Positions 25,560-35,457 of a stretch of DNA of 64,000 bases are shown here, piece after piece. The stretch covers positions 124,001 to 188,000 of the forward strand of contig NZ_FXBB01000001.1 of the NCBI RefSeq assembly GCF_900177735.1, read 5' to 3'. Every line of letters begins with the position of its first letter. Positions within the stretch are counted from its first letter, which is position 1. A model generated the notes under the pieces. That model did no database searches, was not told where the DNA came from, and saw nothing but the letters and a program-made list of their open reading frames with translations. Source of the stretch: Dethiosulfovibrio salsuginis (GTDB lineage: Bacteria; Synergistota; Synergistia; Synergistales; Dethiosulfovibrionaceae). Position numbers and translations under genes: made by a program.

Positions 25560-26174
25560 CTATTTTCTTGGAAAAATAAAGTAGGGATATCCCATGGAGC
25601 TCAGTTTTTCCCCAAGCGATTGAGCCTCAGGCCTGTTGTTTCCACCGGGTATTAAAACCCTGTAGTAAACAACTCCGTCGACATTTCCTCGACCGACGGT
25701 AACCTTAAAACCTTTCGATCTAACCTCGGAAGCCAGAGAGTCCGCCATGGATTTTTGCTTGAAAGAACCGATCTGAACCAACCAGCTAGTTCCCGTAGGG
25801 TTTGGTGCTGTCGAGGGAGTTTTTGCGGTGGGTGGACGAGTAGCCTGAGATGGATTTTTCTGAGGCTTTTGGGACGACGGCTGAACCATCTCAGGTTGGG
25901 ACACGTGAGGACGTTTAGGATCAACTACGATAGGAACCGCCACTACACCCTCCTCTGGTACATCTTCCTCGATAACCTCTACGTTTGTAACCTTACCTAA
26001 AACCGGCGAGGCATTTTGCTCGACGTAGTCTAAAGAAGGACTTTCAGGTTTAGGCATAAAAAACAATTTTCCTCCCCAGAAGAGCAAACCTACCCCTATG
26101 ATACCTATAAGAGGAATCATAAGGTAACCAAAAGGAAATAATTGTTTTTTTCTTCTATTTGATGATCTAGACAC
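25560..26174 (-). CDS. Membrane-anchored SPOR-domain protein
   Basis: 204 residues: a basic N-terminal tail, one transmembrane helix (about 15-34, IPLIGIIGVGLLFWGG), a Pro/Ser/Thr-rich periplasmic linker (about 60-128) and a C-terminal SPOR domain (about 129-204, WLVQIGSFKQKSMADSL ... YYRVLIPG). SPOR domains bind peptidoglycan stripped of stem peptides at the septum, so a division-site role is likely (FtsN/DamX-like architecture), matching its position just after ftsZ. GTG start with GGGAG eight bases upstream. A terminator separates it from ftsZ. Confidence 0.9.
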   Translation of the reverse strand: MSRSSNRRKKQLFPFGYLMIPLIGIIGVGLLFWGGKLFFMPKPESPSLDYVEQNASPVLGKVTNVEVIEEDVPEEGVVAVPIVVDPKRPHVSQPEMVQPSSQKPQKNPSQATRPPTAKTPSTAPNPTGTSWLVQIGSFKQKSMADSLASEVRSKGFKVTVGRGNVDGVVYYRVLIPGGNNRPEAQSLGEKLSSMGYPYFIFPRK

Positions 26175-26189
26175 AATAACAACTCCCTT

Positions 26190-26227
26190 AAAAAGAAGCG
26201 GGACAGAACCTTTCGGCCCAGTCCCGC
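26190..26227 (-). terminator. Intrinsic terminator after ftsZ
   Basis: On the minus strand a GCGGGAC / GTCCCGC stem continues past one T-T mismatch into GGGCC / GGTTC, closed by a GAAA tetraloop and followed by TTCTTTTT. It begins 14 bases after the ftsZ stop and should end the cell-wall cluster, with read-through or a separate promoter needed for the SPOR gene. Confidence 0.88.
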
Positions 26228-26240
26228 AAACGATCCGAGT

Positions 26241-27425
26241 CTATTTCTCTCGTCCTTTACGGACTTTTCTTATGTACGAGGGAACATCGTAGGAGTCCTT
26301 AGGCAATCCGGGAAGCTCGAACATATCAGGGGTATCATCATCCTGAGAGAGATCAGTAGGCTCTAGCTTGACCCCTGTGCTTTTTTTATCCTTTTTAACC
26401 GGCGTAAGAGTCTTTGCTCCACCGAAAGGCTTTTCTTTTTGCTTAATAGACCCATAATCGGAAAAGCCTGTAGCGATTACGGTTATCCGAATACGATCCT
26501 CCATCTCTGGATCGACAGCACTACCCCAGATGATATTGGCATCTTCATCGGAAGCCTCGTTTATGATTCTGGCCGCTTCATGGATCTCGAATATACCTAC
26601 ATCTGCACCGCCGGTGATGTTAAAGAGAACCCCTTTAGCTCCAGCCATCGGAATGGACATAAGAGGGCTGTTTATAGCGGCTTGAGCAGCCATAACCGCT
26701 CTGGTGTCCCCTCGTCCCTCTCCTATACCCATGATGGCCGATCCGGCGTTCTGCATGACCGACCGCACGTCAGCAAAGTCGACGTTAACGAGGGCAGGTC
26801 GCAAAATCAAATCGGTGACACCTTGAACCGCCTGACGTAAGACGTCATCGGCCATACGGAAGGCATCGGTTAAAACGGTGTTTTTGTCGGATATTTCCAT
26901 GAGTTTATCGTTTTCTATAACGATGAGAGCATCGACCTTTTCCTGCAGGGTTTTTATGCCAAGCTCAGCCTGATCCCTACGTCTTTTGCCCTCCCAGAAA
27001 AACGGGGTCGTCACCACAGCGACGACGAGAGCACCGGTCTCTTTGGCTATTTCAGCGATAACAGGGCTAGCTCCTGTTCCGGTTCCTCCACCCATTCCTG
27101 CGGTCAAAAAAACCATATCCGCCCCGACGAGGACCTCTTTTAGCTCGTCAAAAGACTCTTTAGCCGCCCCATGTCCTATTTGAGGATCGGCACCAGCACC
27201 GTGCCCCTTTGTGAGCTCTTTTCCTAATATCAGACGAGTAGGAGCTTCAGATAGACTCAGGGAAGCCATATCGGTATTAACCGCCAAAAATTCCACTCCA
27301 GTAACGCCACTACGAATGATATTGTTTAAAGCGTTGCCCCCTCCGCCACCGACGCCTATTACCTTTATAACCTCCCTGTGAGGGCTTGTCTCAGGGTTTA
27401 TTTTAAAGACTCCGTTCATGTCCAT
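26241..27425 (-). CDS. ftsZ: Cell division protein FtsZ
   Basis: Tubulin-like GTPase that forms the Z-ring. 394 residues. [14 protein letters not shown] at 22-34, the tubulin signature GGGTGTG at 112-118, T7 loop region [11 protein letters not shown] (synergy loop with the catalytic Asp), a variable linker after about residue 330, and the conserved C-terminal peptide DVPSYIRK that docks FtsA. ATG preceded by GGAGG. Last gene of the dcw cluster. Confidence 0.99.
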   Translation of the reverse strand: MDMNGVFKINPETSPHREVIKVIGVGGGGGNALNNIIRSGVTGVEFLAVNTDMASLSLSEAPTRLILGKELTKGHGAGADPQIGHGAAKESFDELKEVLVGADMVFLTAGMGGGTGTGASPVIAEIAKETGALVVAVVTTPFFWEGKRRRDQAELGIKTLQEKVDALIVIENDKLMEISDKNTVLTDAFRMADDVLRQAVQGVTDLILRPALVNVDFADVRSVMQNAGSAIMGIGEGRGDTRAVMAAQAAINSPLMSIPMAGAKGVLFNITGGADVGIFEIHEAARIINEASDEDANIIWGSAVDPEMEDRIRITVIATGFSDYGSIKQKEKPFGGAKTLTPVKKDKKSTGVKLEPTDLSQDDDTPDMFELPGLPKDSYDVPSYIRKVRKGREK

Positions 27426-27452
27426 ATTACGACCTCCCCGCAGCTGGCTTTT

Positions 27453-28772
27453 CTAAAACAAATCTTTAAAGGCCCGTTTTATGGAGTCAAAAACCCCTGT
27501 GACGTCTTCACCTTTAGGGAGACGACGAGGTGTTTTACCCCTGATGGAAACATATCCTCCCCCACGAAGAACGTCTATAGGGGTCTCCATATATCTGTAT
27601 CTGTGGCGATCTTTCTCGACTAAGTATCGTACTATACCCGCCAAAGAAGCATACTGGCAGGAACTAACGCCTGGAGGCATCTGATGAGACACCACTGGAA
27701 TACCCACCCTGACCGGCAACCCCATTACGTCGGAGACAAAACCCTCCAACCCCTCGGTTAGAGCGACCCCTCCTGTTATTATTATACCTGACGGGAAAGC
27801 GTGATAGTTCATGCCATCCAAGATCGATCTTACGTGATGAGAAAATAATTCCTCCATTCGGCAGGAGATAACCTCAATCAGGGCATCGGCAGGCAAAACT
27901 TTGGTCTTGCCCCTTATAACGATCTCAAACTCCTCATCGTCGGAGGAAGGCTCCAAGGATAACCTTTTTTTAAGCTCCTCTGCGACGCTTATAGGTATTT
28001 TAGCGACATAGGCCAAGTCGTTGGTTATATGGTCGCCACCTATGGGAATAACCGAGAGTTTTACAGGTCGACCGTCTATAAAGATAGCTACCCCTGTGGT
28101 CCCTCCTCCGATGGAAATCACCACAGCCCCGGCGGTCCTTTCCTCCGTCGACAGAGCCCCTAAGGCCGCCACTAATGGCTTAACGACCAGACCGGTGACA
28201 GCGACCCCAGCCCTCTCGACACAATTTACCACGTTTTGAAGCGCTGTGGTAGAGACCACCACCGACTGTAGCTCAATTTCGAGCCTTATTCCCGTCATAC
28301 CCAGAGGATCGTCTATTCCGGTGTTTCCATCGATGGAATATTTAACCGGTATAGTGTGAAGGACACACCGATTGGAGGACACGGCGAGCTCGCTTTGAGC
28401 TGTCTCTATTACCCTCTCCACATCGTCCAAATCTATTTGCCTAGGGGTTCTCCCCAAAGAAACCATGCCATGAGAGACGACACTGTCTATTTCCACCCCG
28501 CTGAAAGCCACTGTAACCTCGTCCAGGGGAAAGCCCACCATGGTTTCCGCCTCTTTCAAGGCTCGACGGACCGACAATACCGCCTGTTCGAGGTTCACTA
28601 TCATGCCCTTTCTTATTCCTGCGGAGGGAGCCTGTCCAACACCTATTATCTGGGCCTCGTCGGAACGACTATCACGCTCCGCAACGACTACTGACACCTT
28701 TGAGGTGCCAAGATCTAGGCCTACAAACATGTCAGGCTCTTTTTTCACGAACCCATCGCTCCCTTCCCGCAT
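27453..28772 (-). CDS. ftsA: Cell division protein FtsA
   Basis: Actin-like membrane tether of FtsZ. 439 residues. The actin-fold phosphate loops are seen as FVGLDLGTSKVSVVVAE near the N-terminus and VISIGGGTTGVAIF mid-protein, with the adenosine loop SGIIITGGVALTEGLEGF. The C-terminus KRAFKDLF is amphipathic, as expected for the membrane-targeting helix. The start may be ATG 28772 (used here) or GTG 28748; neither has a strong ribosome-binding site. It sits between ftsQ and ftsZ. Confidence 0.95.
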   Translation of the reverse strand: MREGSDGFVKKEPDMFVGLDLGTSKVSVVVAERDSRSDEAQIIGVGQAPSAGIRKGMIVNLEQAVLSVRRALKEAETMVGFPLDEVTVAFSGVEIDSVVSHGMVSLGRTPRQIDLDDVERVIETAQSELAVSSNRCVLHTIPVKYSIDGNTGIDDPLGMTGIRLEIELQSVVVSTTALQNVVNCVERAGVAVTGLVVKPLVAALGALSTEERTAGAVVISIGGGTTGVAIFIDGRPVKLSVIPIGGDHITNDLAYVAKIPISVAEELKKRLSLEPSSDDEEFEIVIRGKTKVLPADALIEVISCRMEELFSHHVRSILDGMNYHAFPSGIIITGGVALTEGLEGFVSDVMGLPVRVGIPVVSHQMPPGVSSCQYASLAGIVRYLVEKDRHRYRYMETPIDVLRGGGYVSIRGKTPRRLPKGEDVTGVFDSIKRAFKDLF

Positions 28773-28779
28773 AATAGAT

Positions 28780-29556
28780 CTAAGAATCTCTAGCGATAAT
28801 CTTATCTTCGTAAGATGTATCTATAACAGCTCCACTTTTACCGATGGCCCCAGAGTCCAAAAGGTCGCTCACCGCTACAGCCACACCGGACAAATCTCTT
28901 TCCCTATCCACTATAACAGAAAAAAATCCACCGTCATCTTTTCTTACATACAGAGAGGCAAGGTCAGCCCCTCCTTGTCTGTATAGCCTTACGGCTTCTA
29001 TCTTTCCAGGCCATCTAATAGAGGGGGCTCTCTCGACAAACTCTATCAACTTTAGAACATCGGAGTCCAAACGATTTACCGGTATATCTATAGAGAGAGA
29101 CAGAGAGACAGAATCATCCACAGTCACGGAAAATCCCAGCGAAGGGATCCCATAAAACTCTTCGTTTATGGGGTGATTTGCTGGCCAAGCGGTACCGTCT
29201 CTGGATAGATACCAGTCATCTCCTTTGTACTTAAAGATAAAAGCGATCTCGAGAGGCTTTATATCAAGCTCAACTTTTCCCCACTTTAGCTTGCGTCTTA
29301 CATGGAGAGGCTCTACGTTTGATATCATATCATAAACAGAGTCCCCACCCTCTCCGATTAAAACGGGCCAAAAGCGCCAAGCTCGTTTATCTATGGAGGA
29401 TAGAAATTTTCTCTCTACCCGCACCGAGGGGCAGGATCTTATCTCTATCTTCTTCAGCCTAAAGAAATGAGAATATCTCTCCATCCTTATTGGGAAAGCG
29501 GATAAAAAGGATATCAAAAGGAGGAGAGGTAAAAGTCCTTTTCGTCTATCTCCCAC
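28780..29556 (-). CDS. ftsQ: FtsQ/DivIB-like division protein
   Basis: 258 residues. A short basic N-terminus and one hydrophobic helix (about 8-22), then an extracytoplasmic part. A POTRA-like segment (about 33-110, KKIEIRSCPSVRVERKF ... RRKLKWGKVELDIKPLEIAFIF) is followed by a beta-rich region with WYLSRDGTAWPAN, a common FtsQ feature (residue preceding the product of the start of the beta domain). Sequence conservation in this family is low, so position between murC and ftsA is a main argument. GTG start, weak ribosome-binding site. Confidence 0.82.
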   Translation of the reverse strand: MGDRRKGLLPLLLLISFLSAFPIRMERYSHFFRLKKIEIRSCPSVRVERKFLSSIDKRAWRFWPVLIGEGGDSVYDMISNVEPLHVRRKLKWGKVELDIKPLEIAFIFKYKGDDWYLSRDGTAWPANHPINEEFYGIPSLGFSVTVDDSVSLSLSIDIPVNRLDSDVLKLIEFVERAPSIRWPGKIEAVRLYRQGGADLASLYVRKDDGGFFSVIVDRERDLSGVAVAVSDLLDSGAIGKSGAVIDTSYEDKIIARDS

Positions 29557-29573
29557 AGGAGATCACCACATTA

Positions 29574-31016
29574 TCATGCTCCTAAGGCAACAGACCTAGG
29601 GAGTATTTCTTTACGGGCGATCTCTTTTATGAGGACATCGCCCATATCGGAGACATCACCGGCCCCAACGGTTAAGACAACGTCTCCGTCGTCCACTAAA
29701 GACAGAATACTGTCAAGGGCGTCCTCTCGCCGTTCGACCATAGAAAAACAGGTGTGACCTGATTTAATCAGAGGATCTCCTATCAGTGCGGACGTAACCC
29801 CATCGATAGGAGGCTCATCGGCAGCGTAGATAGGCAGTAAAACCACCTTGTCCGCCTGTGCCAGAACTCTGGCAAAATCGTCGGCCATAGCCGCAGTTCT
29901 CGTGTAACGATGGGGCTGAAATACTATAAAGATCTTTCTCCCAGGGAAACTCTGACCTACCGCCTTTATAGTGGCCTCGACCTCTCTAGGATGGTGCCCG
30001 TAATCATCGTAAACGTCGACGCCCTCGGTTCCTCCTTTAAACTGGAGTCGCCTCTTCGCCCCGGAAAAATATCGAAGATTATCGCAGGTAACCTGAAAAG
30101 GTATCGAAAGAAGATCGGCTACGACACAGGCGGCCAGGGCGTTCATAACGTTGTGGTCACCGGATACAGCTAGAGTTATCCTACCTAGACTTCTACCGTG
30201 CTTTAAGACTTTAAAGGATACCCCACCTCCGTGGTTATACTCAACCTCAGCAGCTCCCCAATCCCACTTTTTACCCCATCCGTAGGTCAGGTTAGGAAAC
30301 TTTTTTCTAGATTCCCTGAGAAGCCTCCGCACACCGGGATCCTCGCCACAGAGAACGGTAATACCTCCCTCTCGAAGATTCCCGGTAAAAGAGGAGAATG
30401 ACTCCAAAACAGAGTCAAAGTCGGGATAATAGTTGACGTGATCCCAGTCTACGTTGGTTATGACCGAAATGGTCGGATGAAAGTGCAGAAAAGATCCGTC
30501 GCTTTCGTCCAATTCAGCTACCATATGAGGGCCCTGTCCAAGCTTTGCGTTACAGCCGATATCACAGAGCTCTCCACCGATAGCTACCGTAGGGTCCAGT
30601 CCTGCACCTCCGAGAACCATGCTTATCATCGAGGATGTGGTAGTTTTGCCGTGAGTTCCAGCGACACCTATCCCATATCTTACATCAAATATAGCACTGA
30701 GCATCTGGGCTCTCTTGGCGACCTTTACTCCTAGAGACCTAGCGGCACAGAGTTCTTCGTTATTCTCCGGTATAGCACCGGTATAGACCACTAGATCGGG
30801 CTTAAACTTATCCAGATGATCAGGGCTATGACCTATATTAAAGTCTATTTCTGCGTTAGTCACTTTATCGACGTAAAAACCGTAGGACATATCACAGCCA
30901 CTTACCTCAAAGCCTAGCTCTTTTAACAAAAGAGCTAGGCCGCTCATGCCAGCACCGCCAATGCCCATTAAATGTATATGACGTACTCCATCCAAGTTGA
31001 TATCTGTCAGTTCCAA
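29574..31016 (-). CDS. murC: UDP-N-acetylmuramate--L-alanine ligase
   Basis: Adds the first amino acid of the peptidoglycan stem. 480 residues in the three-domain Mur ligase fold: HLMGIGGAGMSGLALLL (UDP-sugar binding), ATP loop GTHGKTTTSSMI, and C-terminal DDYGHHPREVEATIKA with FQPHRYTRT. The start is TTG at 31016 behind GGGAGAG. The adjacent murB and ddl genes found beside murC in many bacteria are absent; ftsQ follows directly. Confidence 0.98.
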   Translation of the reverse strand: MELTDINLDGVRHIHLMGIGGAGMSGLALLLKELGFEVSGCDMSYGFYVDKVTNAEIDFNIGHSPDHLDKFKPDLVVYTGAIPENNEELCAARSLGVKVAKRAQMLSAIFDVRYGIGVAGTHGKTTTSSMISMVLGGAGLDPTVAIGGELCDIGCNAKLGQGPHMVAELDESDGSFLHFHPTISVITNVDWDHVNYYPDFDSVLESFSSFTGNLREGGITVLCGEDPGVRRLLRESRKKFPNLTYGWGKKWDWGAAEVEYNHGGGVSFKVLKHGRSLGRITLAVSGDHNVMNALAACVVADLLSIPFQVTCDNLRYFSGAKRRLQFKGGTEGVDVYDDYGHHPREVEATIKAVGQSFPGRKIFIVFQPHRYTRTAAMADDFARVLAQADKVVLLPIYAADEPPIDGVTSALIGDPLIKSGHTCFSMVERREDALDSILSLVDDGDVVLTVGAGDVSDMGDVLIKEIARKEILPRSVALGA

Positions 31017-31031
31017 AGCTGGACTCTCCCT

Positions 31032-32063
31032 TCAAATATGCGAAAGAATCAATCGCCATAATCTAGAAGCGGACTCACAGTCAGCAGAGCTCGATGACCG
31101 AGAGAGAGACGATAGTTTATTTATCAAAAAAAATAGACGTTGATAACCTTCGCTTTCAAGCCATACCCCTACTTTTGACGAAGATTCAGCGACAAAAGAT
31201 ATAGCGTTGGCTTTCTGGTGACCATCTGCAGAGTTCATCCACGGAACAACTATAGCTGGCAAGCCGTAGCAAGAAAGCTCCGCTAAAGTCGCTCCACCTC
31301 CTCTACATATCACCAAATCGGACGCAGCGTAGATCGCGGACATATCCCAACTCTGCCGCACAGCTAACATCCCAGGTGGGCACAAAGCAACGTCCCTAGT
31401 AGGATATAAGTAAATATACCCAGAGGATTCTACCATAAATGGACGACGTAAAATCGCCTTGACCACAGATAAACCGCCTAAAGATCCTCCGATAACGGAA
31501 ATTATCTTTCTGTCCTCCAGAGACTTATAATCTATTCCAAGTTCCTGTAGAGCCTTATCTCTGGTGATAGGTCTAATCCTTCGAACAGGAGTCCCTGTAT
31601 ACGTTCCATCGACGGCTTTACACCTTCTCCAGCCGGTAGCGATAGGGACGCCTAGGATATGTGCTAAACGGGTTATCTTTCCTGCCACAGCGTTCTGTTC
31701 GTGAAGGACAATTTTTTTACCCATTACAAATCCTACTATTAGGGCTGGTAGGCATATATAACCTCCGAACAGTATCACTACCTCAGGGGCCTCCATCTTA
31801 AATAGCCTCGCGACATCGAAAAAAGATCGTGCAATAGCCCAACATCTCTTAAGAGCTACAAGAGGATCTTTAGTTCCTAAAGGAGAGCCCTCCAGGGCAA
31901 GGGCATGAGGATCTATACCATGATAAGAGTATAACTCCAATTCAAGGGGCCTGTTGCCACATAGATAATGAACCTTATCCCCTTGACCTTTCCTCCACTC
32001 CCCTAAAGCTATTGCCGGAGTTATATGTCCTCCAGTCCCGCCAGCGACCATCAATAACCTCAA
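31032..32063 (-). CDS. murG: Lipid II-forming N-acetylglucosaminyltransferase MurG
   Basis: Transfers GlcNAc to lipid I on the inner membrane face. 343 residues, slightly short but complete. GT-B fold motifs: VAGGTGGHITPAIALGEW, LHEQNAVAGKITRLA, ISVIGGSLGGLSVVK and VICRGGGATLAELSCYGLPAIVVPW. The ATG overlaps the ftsW stop by four bases (ATGA). Confidence 0.97.
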   Translation of the reverse strand: MRLLMVAGGTGGHITPAIALGEWRKGQGDKVHYLCGNRPLELELYSYHGIDPHALALEGSPLGTKDPLVALKRCWAIARSFFDVARLFKMEAPEVVILFGGYICLPALIVGFVMGKKIVLHEQNAVAGKITRLAHILGVPIATGWRRCKAVDGTYTGTPVRRIRPITRDKALQELGIDYKSLEDRKIISVIGGSLGGLSVVKAILRRPFMVESSGYIYLYPTRDVALCPPGMLAVRQSWDMSAIYAASDLVICRGGGATLAELSCYGLPAIVVPWMNSADGHQKANAISFVAESSSKVGVWLESEGYQRLFFLINKLSSLSRSSSSADCESASRLWRLILSHI

Positions 32064-33136
32064 AGAGAGTCCCCCATTTCTCTAACCGCCCTTATAATCA
32101 AGCCCGTCTTCAACCACGCCACAACCAGAGCACTTCCGCCGTAACTGACAAAGGGCAAGGGCATGCCGGTCATAGGGATAAGGTTAGTTATACCGGCCAC
32201 GTTTATGCTTAGTGGAACGGCGACGGACAGAGAAAGCCCCCAGAGGACAAGACATATCCATCTATCATCACAACGTCTGAAATGGATATATATCCTCAAG
32301 AACCACAACAGGAAAAGCGACAAAACCCCTATACTGCCCCAAATACCCAACGTTTCCGACAGTGCGGCAAATATAAAGTCAGTATGAGCGGCGGGCAAAA
32401 AACGACTTCTTTGAATTGCCCTCCCCAGCCCGGTCCCCCAAAGACCTCCGTTAGCAAAAGCAACAAACCCCTGAATTGCCTGATATCCTGCATCCGCAGG
32501 ATCGGACCATGGATCTATCCACGCTACAATTCGCCTTTGGCGATAGCCCCTCTGGGCAAAAAAAACGAAAAGAGGGGACAATAAAACCGCCGCGGACAGG
32601 GGCAGTAGAAACCCGTAAGCACCTACGTACATTCCCATCGCCAAAAAGAAAAGCAACAAGGTTCCTCCTAGGTCGGGCTGCAAAAGGACAGGCACAGATA
32701 GAACCCCAACCAACAGCAGAGATAGTATAAAAGCCCTAAAAGGCTTTAGCTCTCCTCTACCGTAAACCCCGCAAAGATGGATCACGAGAAAAAACGCGAG
32801 CAACTCCAGTGGCTGTATCGTTATCGGGCCTATCTTCAGCCACCTTAGCGATCCTCCACCTCCTACCCCCAGACCGGGAATAAGAGGCAACCAGACGAGA
32901 AACCAGGATATCCCTAAAAAGATGCCGCTTCTGTTCCTCCAGAAAGAAAGAGGTATGGCCGATCCAACTATCATCACCGTCCATGCGAAAAACATCCACT
33001 GGGCTTGTTTTTTGCCCAAGGAAAAGGAGAGAGATCCATCGCTAAGCCTGACGGACGTAAGAGAGAGGATAACGACTATTCCAAGAGCGGACAACATCAA
33101 AGGTATTATCCATATAAGCGGATCTTTTCTGTTCAC
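32060..33136 (-). CDS. ftsW: FtsW, septal peptidoglycan polymerase
   Basis: SEDS-family glycosyltransferase that polymerises lipid II with its partner FtsI. About ten transmembrane segments over 358 residues. Recognisable SEDS stretches are the loop QRRIVAWIDPWSDPADAGYQ, QGFVAFANGGLWGTGLG, PAAHTDFIFAALSETLG and the C-terminal GMPLPFVSYGGSALV. The open frame runs 84 bases further upstream into murD. I placed the start at GTG 33136, which overlaps the murD stop (GTGA) and gives MNRKDPLIW, a normal FtsW opening; the ribosome-binding site is weak. Confidence 0.93.
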   Translation of the reverse strand: MNRKDPLIWIIPLMLSALGIVVILSLTSVRLSDGSLSFSLGKKQAQWMFFAWTVMIVGSAIPLSFWRNRSGIFLGISWFLVWLPLIPGLGVGGGGSLRWLKIGPITIQPLELLAFFLVIHLCGVYGRGELKPFRAFILSLLLVGVLSVPVLLQPDLGGTLLLFFLAMGMYVGAYGFLLPLSAAVLLSPLFVFFAQRGYRQRRIVAWIDPWSDPADAGYQAIQGFVAFANGGLWGTGLGRAIQRSRFLPAAHTDFIFAALSETLGIWGSIGVLSLFLLWFLRIYIHFRRCDDRWICLVLWGLSLSVAVPLSINVAGITNLIPMTGMPLPFVSYGGSALVVAWLKTGLIIRAVREMGDSL

Positions 33137-34494
33137 CGCTTTAAAATTTTTTCCTGCATCTCCAAAACGAGCCGACAGAAGTGATCGCCCCTCTCTACGT
33201 AGCTCCCGTACATATCCCAACTGGTACAGGCAGGAGACAATAGGACCGTATCGTCAGGCACAGAGGATAATTGAGCCGCTGAGACCGCCTCCTCCATATC
33301 GGCGGCGAATATCCAGTCAGAAAATCCGACCAAGTCGAGAGCCCTACTTATAGGTTCTTTTTCCTCCCCTATAAGGATGGCCCTTCTACAGTTATCCTTC
33401 ACAGCTACGGCTAGAGAATCGTAAGATTCACCTTTGCCTCGCCCGCCTAAAATAACGACTTTACTGCCCTTAATGGATTCTAAAGCGGTACAGGTGGAGG
33501 CTACGTTAGTTCCCTTAGAATCGTCTATGTAGGTAACCCCGTTTATAGAGGTAATAAGCTGACATCTATGGGACGGAGGCCTATAATCAGCCAGAGCGCT
33601 ACTCCATCCCTCTCCCACGCAACCTAAAGCCACACAGCCACCTAAGGCCATAGCGGCGTTTTCCATGTTATGAAAGCCTACCATAGGGACTTGATCGTAG
33701 GAAAAAAGCTTTTTCTTTAGCCCATCTAAGACGATCCAAGCACAGTCGGACCCCATGTATATGCCAGGAAAATCCGATGGCTCCGTGACCGCCAGAGGCA
33801 GTATAGAGAGGTCACCGGTCACCTGGAGCTTTTCAAGATCCCTTTTTTGGACTATCCCCCAAGCTCCATCTCTCCGTCTCTTCAATGCCTTTGATTTTGC
33901 CTCTACGTATTTTTCCAGTCCATCATGCCAATCCAGATGATCAGGCGCCAGGTTAGTGACCATAGATAGGTCGAAAAACGCCTTTTTAGTCCAGTAAAGC
34001 TGAAAGCTACTCAGTTCTACCACAAAAAAATCGTGGTGCTCTCTTAACGCAGTTCCTAAAGGGGTTCCGATGTTCCCTACTGCTACCCCATCGTAACCGG
34101 AAGCGAGAAGCATATGGGCTGTAAGAGAGGTAGTCGTCGTTTTTCCGTTTGTTCCGGTAATAGCTATTACCTTACCGTTCAATCTGGGGAGGACAAAATC
34201 GACCTCACCTTCAACGGGAATAGAGCTACTTATTGCTTTTTGAATAATTTTAGAATTTGGAGACACCCCAGAACTCAAGACCATAAGGTCGCAATCCAAA
34301 GCCTTATCGCTGTTTACGCCGACTTCCCAGCGAATTCCTGCGCCATCGAAGCTATCCAGCACATCTTTTGATAGATCACTACGGCTTTCGGATATAAAGA
34401 CATCTGCTCCTAAATCGCAGATAGCCATGGCTAAGGCCTGACCACTCAAGCCAGCACCTAGAACAGTTACCCTTTTCCCAATCAGATCCTTCAC
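33133..34494 (-). CDS. murD: UDP-MurNAc-L-alanine--D-glutamate ligase
   Basis: Adds D-glutamate in cytoplasmic peptidoglycan precursor synthesis. 453 residues. N-terminal TVLGAGLSGQALAMAI, ATP loop ITGTNGKTTTTSLTAHML, VELSSFQLYWT, TNLAPDHLDWH and C-terminal YIDDSKGTNVASTCTAL, VILGGRGKGESY and SPACTSWDMYGSYVERGDHF, all characteristic of MurD. GTG start at 34494 behind GGGGGAT. Its stop overlaps the ftsW start. Confidence 0.98.
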   Translation of the reverse strand: MKDLIGKRVTVLGAGLSGQALAMAICDLGADVFISESRSDLSKDVLDSFDGAGIRWEVGVNSDKALDCDLMVLSSGVSPNSKIIQKAISSSIPVEGEVDFVLPRLNGKVIAITGTNGKTTTTSLTAHMLLASGYDGVAVGNIGTPLGTALREHHDFFVVELSSFQLYWTKKAFFDLSMVTNLAPDHLDWHDGLEKYVEAKSKALKRRRDGAWGIVQKRDLEKLQVTGDLSILPLAVTEPSDFPGIYMGSDCAWIVLDGLKKKLFSYDQVPMVGFHNMENAAMALGGCVALGCVGEGWSSALADYRPPSHRCQLITSINGVTYIDDSKGTNVASTCTALESIKGSKVVILGGRGKGESYDSLAVAVKDNCRRAILIGEEKEPISRALDLVGFSDWIFAADMEEAVSAAQLSSVPDDTVLLSPACTSWDMYGSYVERGDHFCRLVLEMQEKILKR

Positions 34495-34506
34495 GTTTGA
34501 ATCCCC

Positions 34507-35457
34507 CTAGAAGATCGATGGCAGAAATGACCCCAACCACAACATAGACACGATACCCAGCAGGTGGATAAGCCAAAATCTGAGGACGATCTGTACCTCG
34601 CTCCAGCCTAAAAGCTCGAAATGATGATGAACAGGGCTCATCAAAAAAAACTTTTTACCGAAACACCTTATCGATATTATCTGTATAGCCACAGATAATA
34701 TCTCCAGACCAAAGAGCGCTCCTACAGGAACGACATAAAGAACCCCACCTCCACAGGCAGCGATTGCCACCAGTAAACCACCTAGAAAGTGGGAACCGCA
34801 ATCTCCCATAAAAACCCTAGCAGGATAGGCATTATGCCATAAAAAAGCAACAGATAGGCCTAAACCGACTGGAATAACCTCAAGGCCTCTTGAGACGAGA
34901 AAAGCCAAAGCGACGAGAGACAATGAGGATGTACCAGCAGCAAGGCCGTCTAATCCATCGGTGACGTTCACCGCGTTGAGCATAGACACTATAATAAAAG
35001 AAGTTATAACTACGGTCCATAAGGGGGATAAAATAAAATGAGGAGACAAGTCCAGATATCCTGCCTTCAAGGCAAGGAGGGACCAGAACAAAGCGACAAG
35101 AACCTGGAATATCAGCTTTTCCAGGCTTCTTAGGCCTTCACTCGATCCTCTAAGTAACTTCAAAAGATCGTCCAGTAGACCGATTAAACCAGAAAAAAAA
35201 GGGAGAGCCCAAAGGACGACATAGAAGGTCAGAGCCTCGCTTCCTAACACCCAGCATAGAAGGACTCCAGGGAGGGACATAGCCATAAAGATTACACCGC
35301 CAAGGGCTGGCGTCCTCCCTTTGGACGGCATTCTTTGAGGACCGTAGGACTTCTGAACCTGCCGCACCCGACGAGACCTAAGCCAATCGATCCACCAGGA
35401 TTGGCTCATAAAGGAAAGACAGAAAAACAGTAAAAACAAAGACAATATATCTATCAT
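34507..35457 (-). CDS. mraY: Phospho-N-acetylmuramoyl-pentapeptide transferase
   Basis: Makes lipid I by moving phospho-MurNAc-pentapeptide to undecaprenyl phosphate. 316 residues, about ten transmembrane helices. The catalytic aspartates are all present: LLDDLLK, NAVNVTDGLDGLAAG and VFMGDCGSHFLGG, together with the MSPVHHHFELLGW histidine loop. It is a useful in-window comparison for the degenerate domain at 6970-8706. ATG 35457 overlaps the murF stop (ATGA); the frame is open a few codons further upstream from TTG 35472. Confidence 0.97.
   Translation of the reverse strand: MIDILSLFLLFFCLSFMSQSWWIDWLRSRRVRQVQKSYGPQRMPSKGRTPALGGVIFMAMSLPGVLLCWVLGSEALTFYVVLWALPFFSGLIGLLDDLLKLLRGSSEGLRSLEKLIFQVLVALFWSLLALKAGYLDLSPHFILSPLWTVVITSFIIVSMLNAVNVTDGLDGLAAGTSSLSLVALAFLVSRGLEVIPVGLGLSVAFLWHNAYPARVFMGDCGSHFLGGLLVAIAACGGGVLYVVPVGALFGLEILSVAIQIISIRCFGKKFFLMSPVHHHFELLGWSEVQIVLRFWLIHLLGIVSMLWLGSFLPSIF

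Noticed and set aside
33137-33220. Upstream extension of FtsW into murD
   Set aside because: The extra hydrophilic residues are not found in FtsW proteins; the GTG overlapping the murD stop gives a normal N-terminus.
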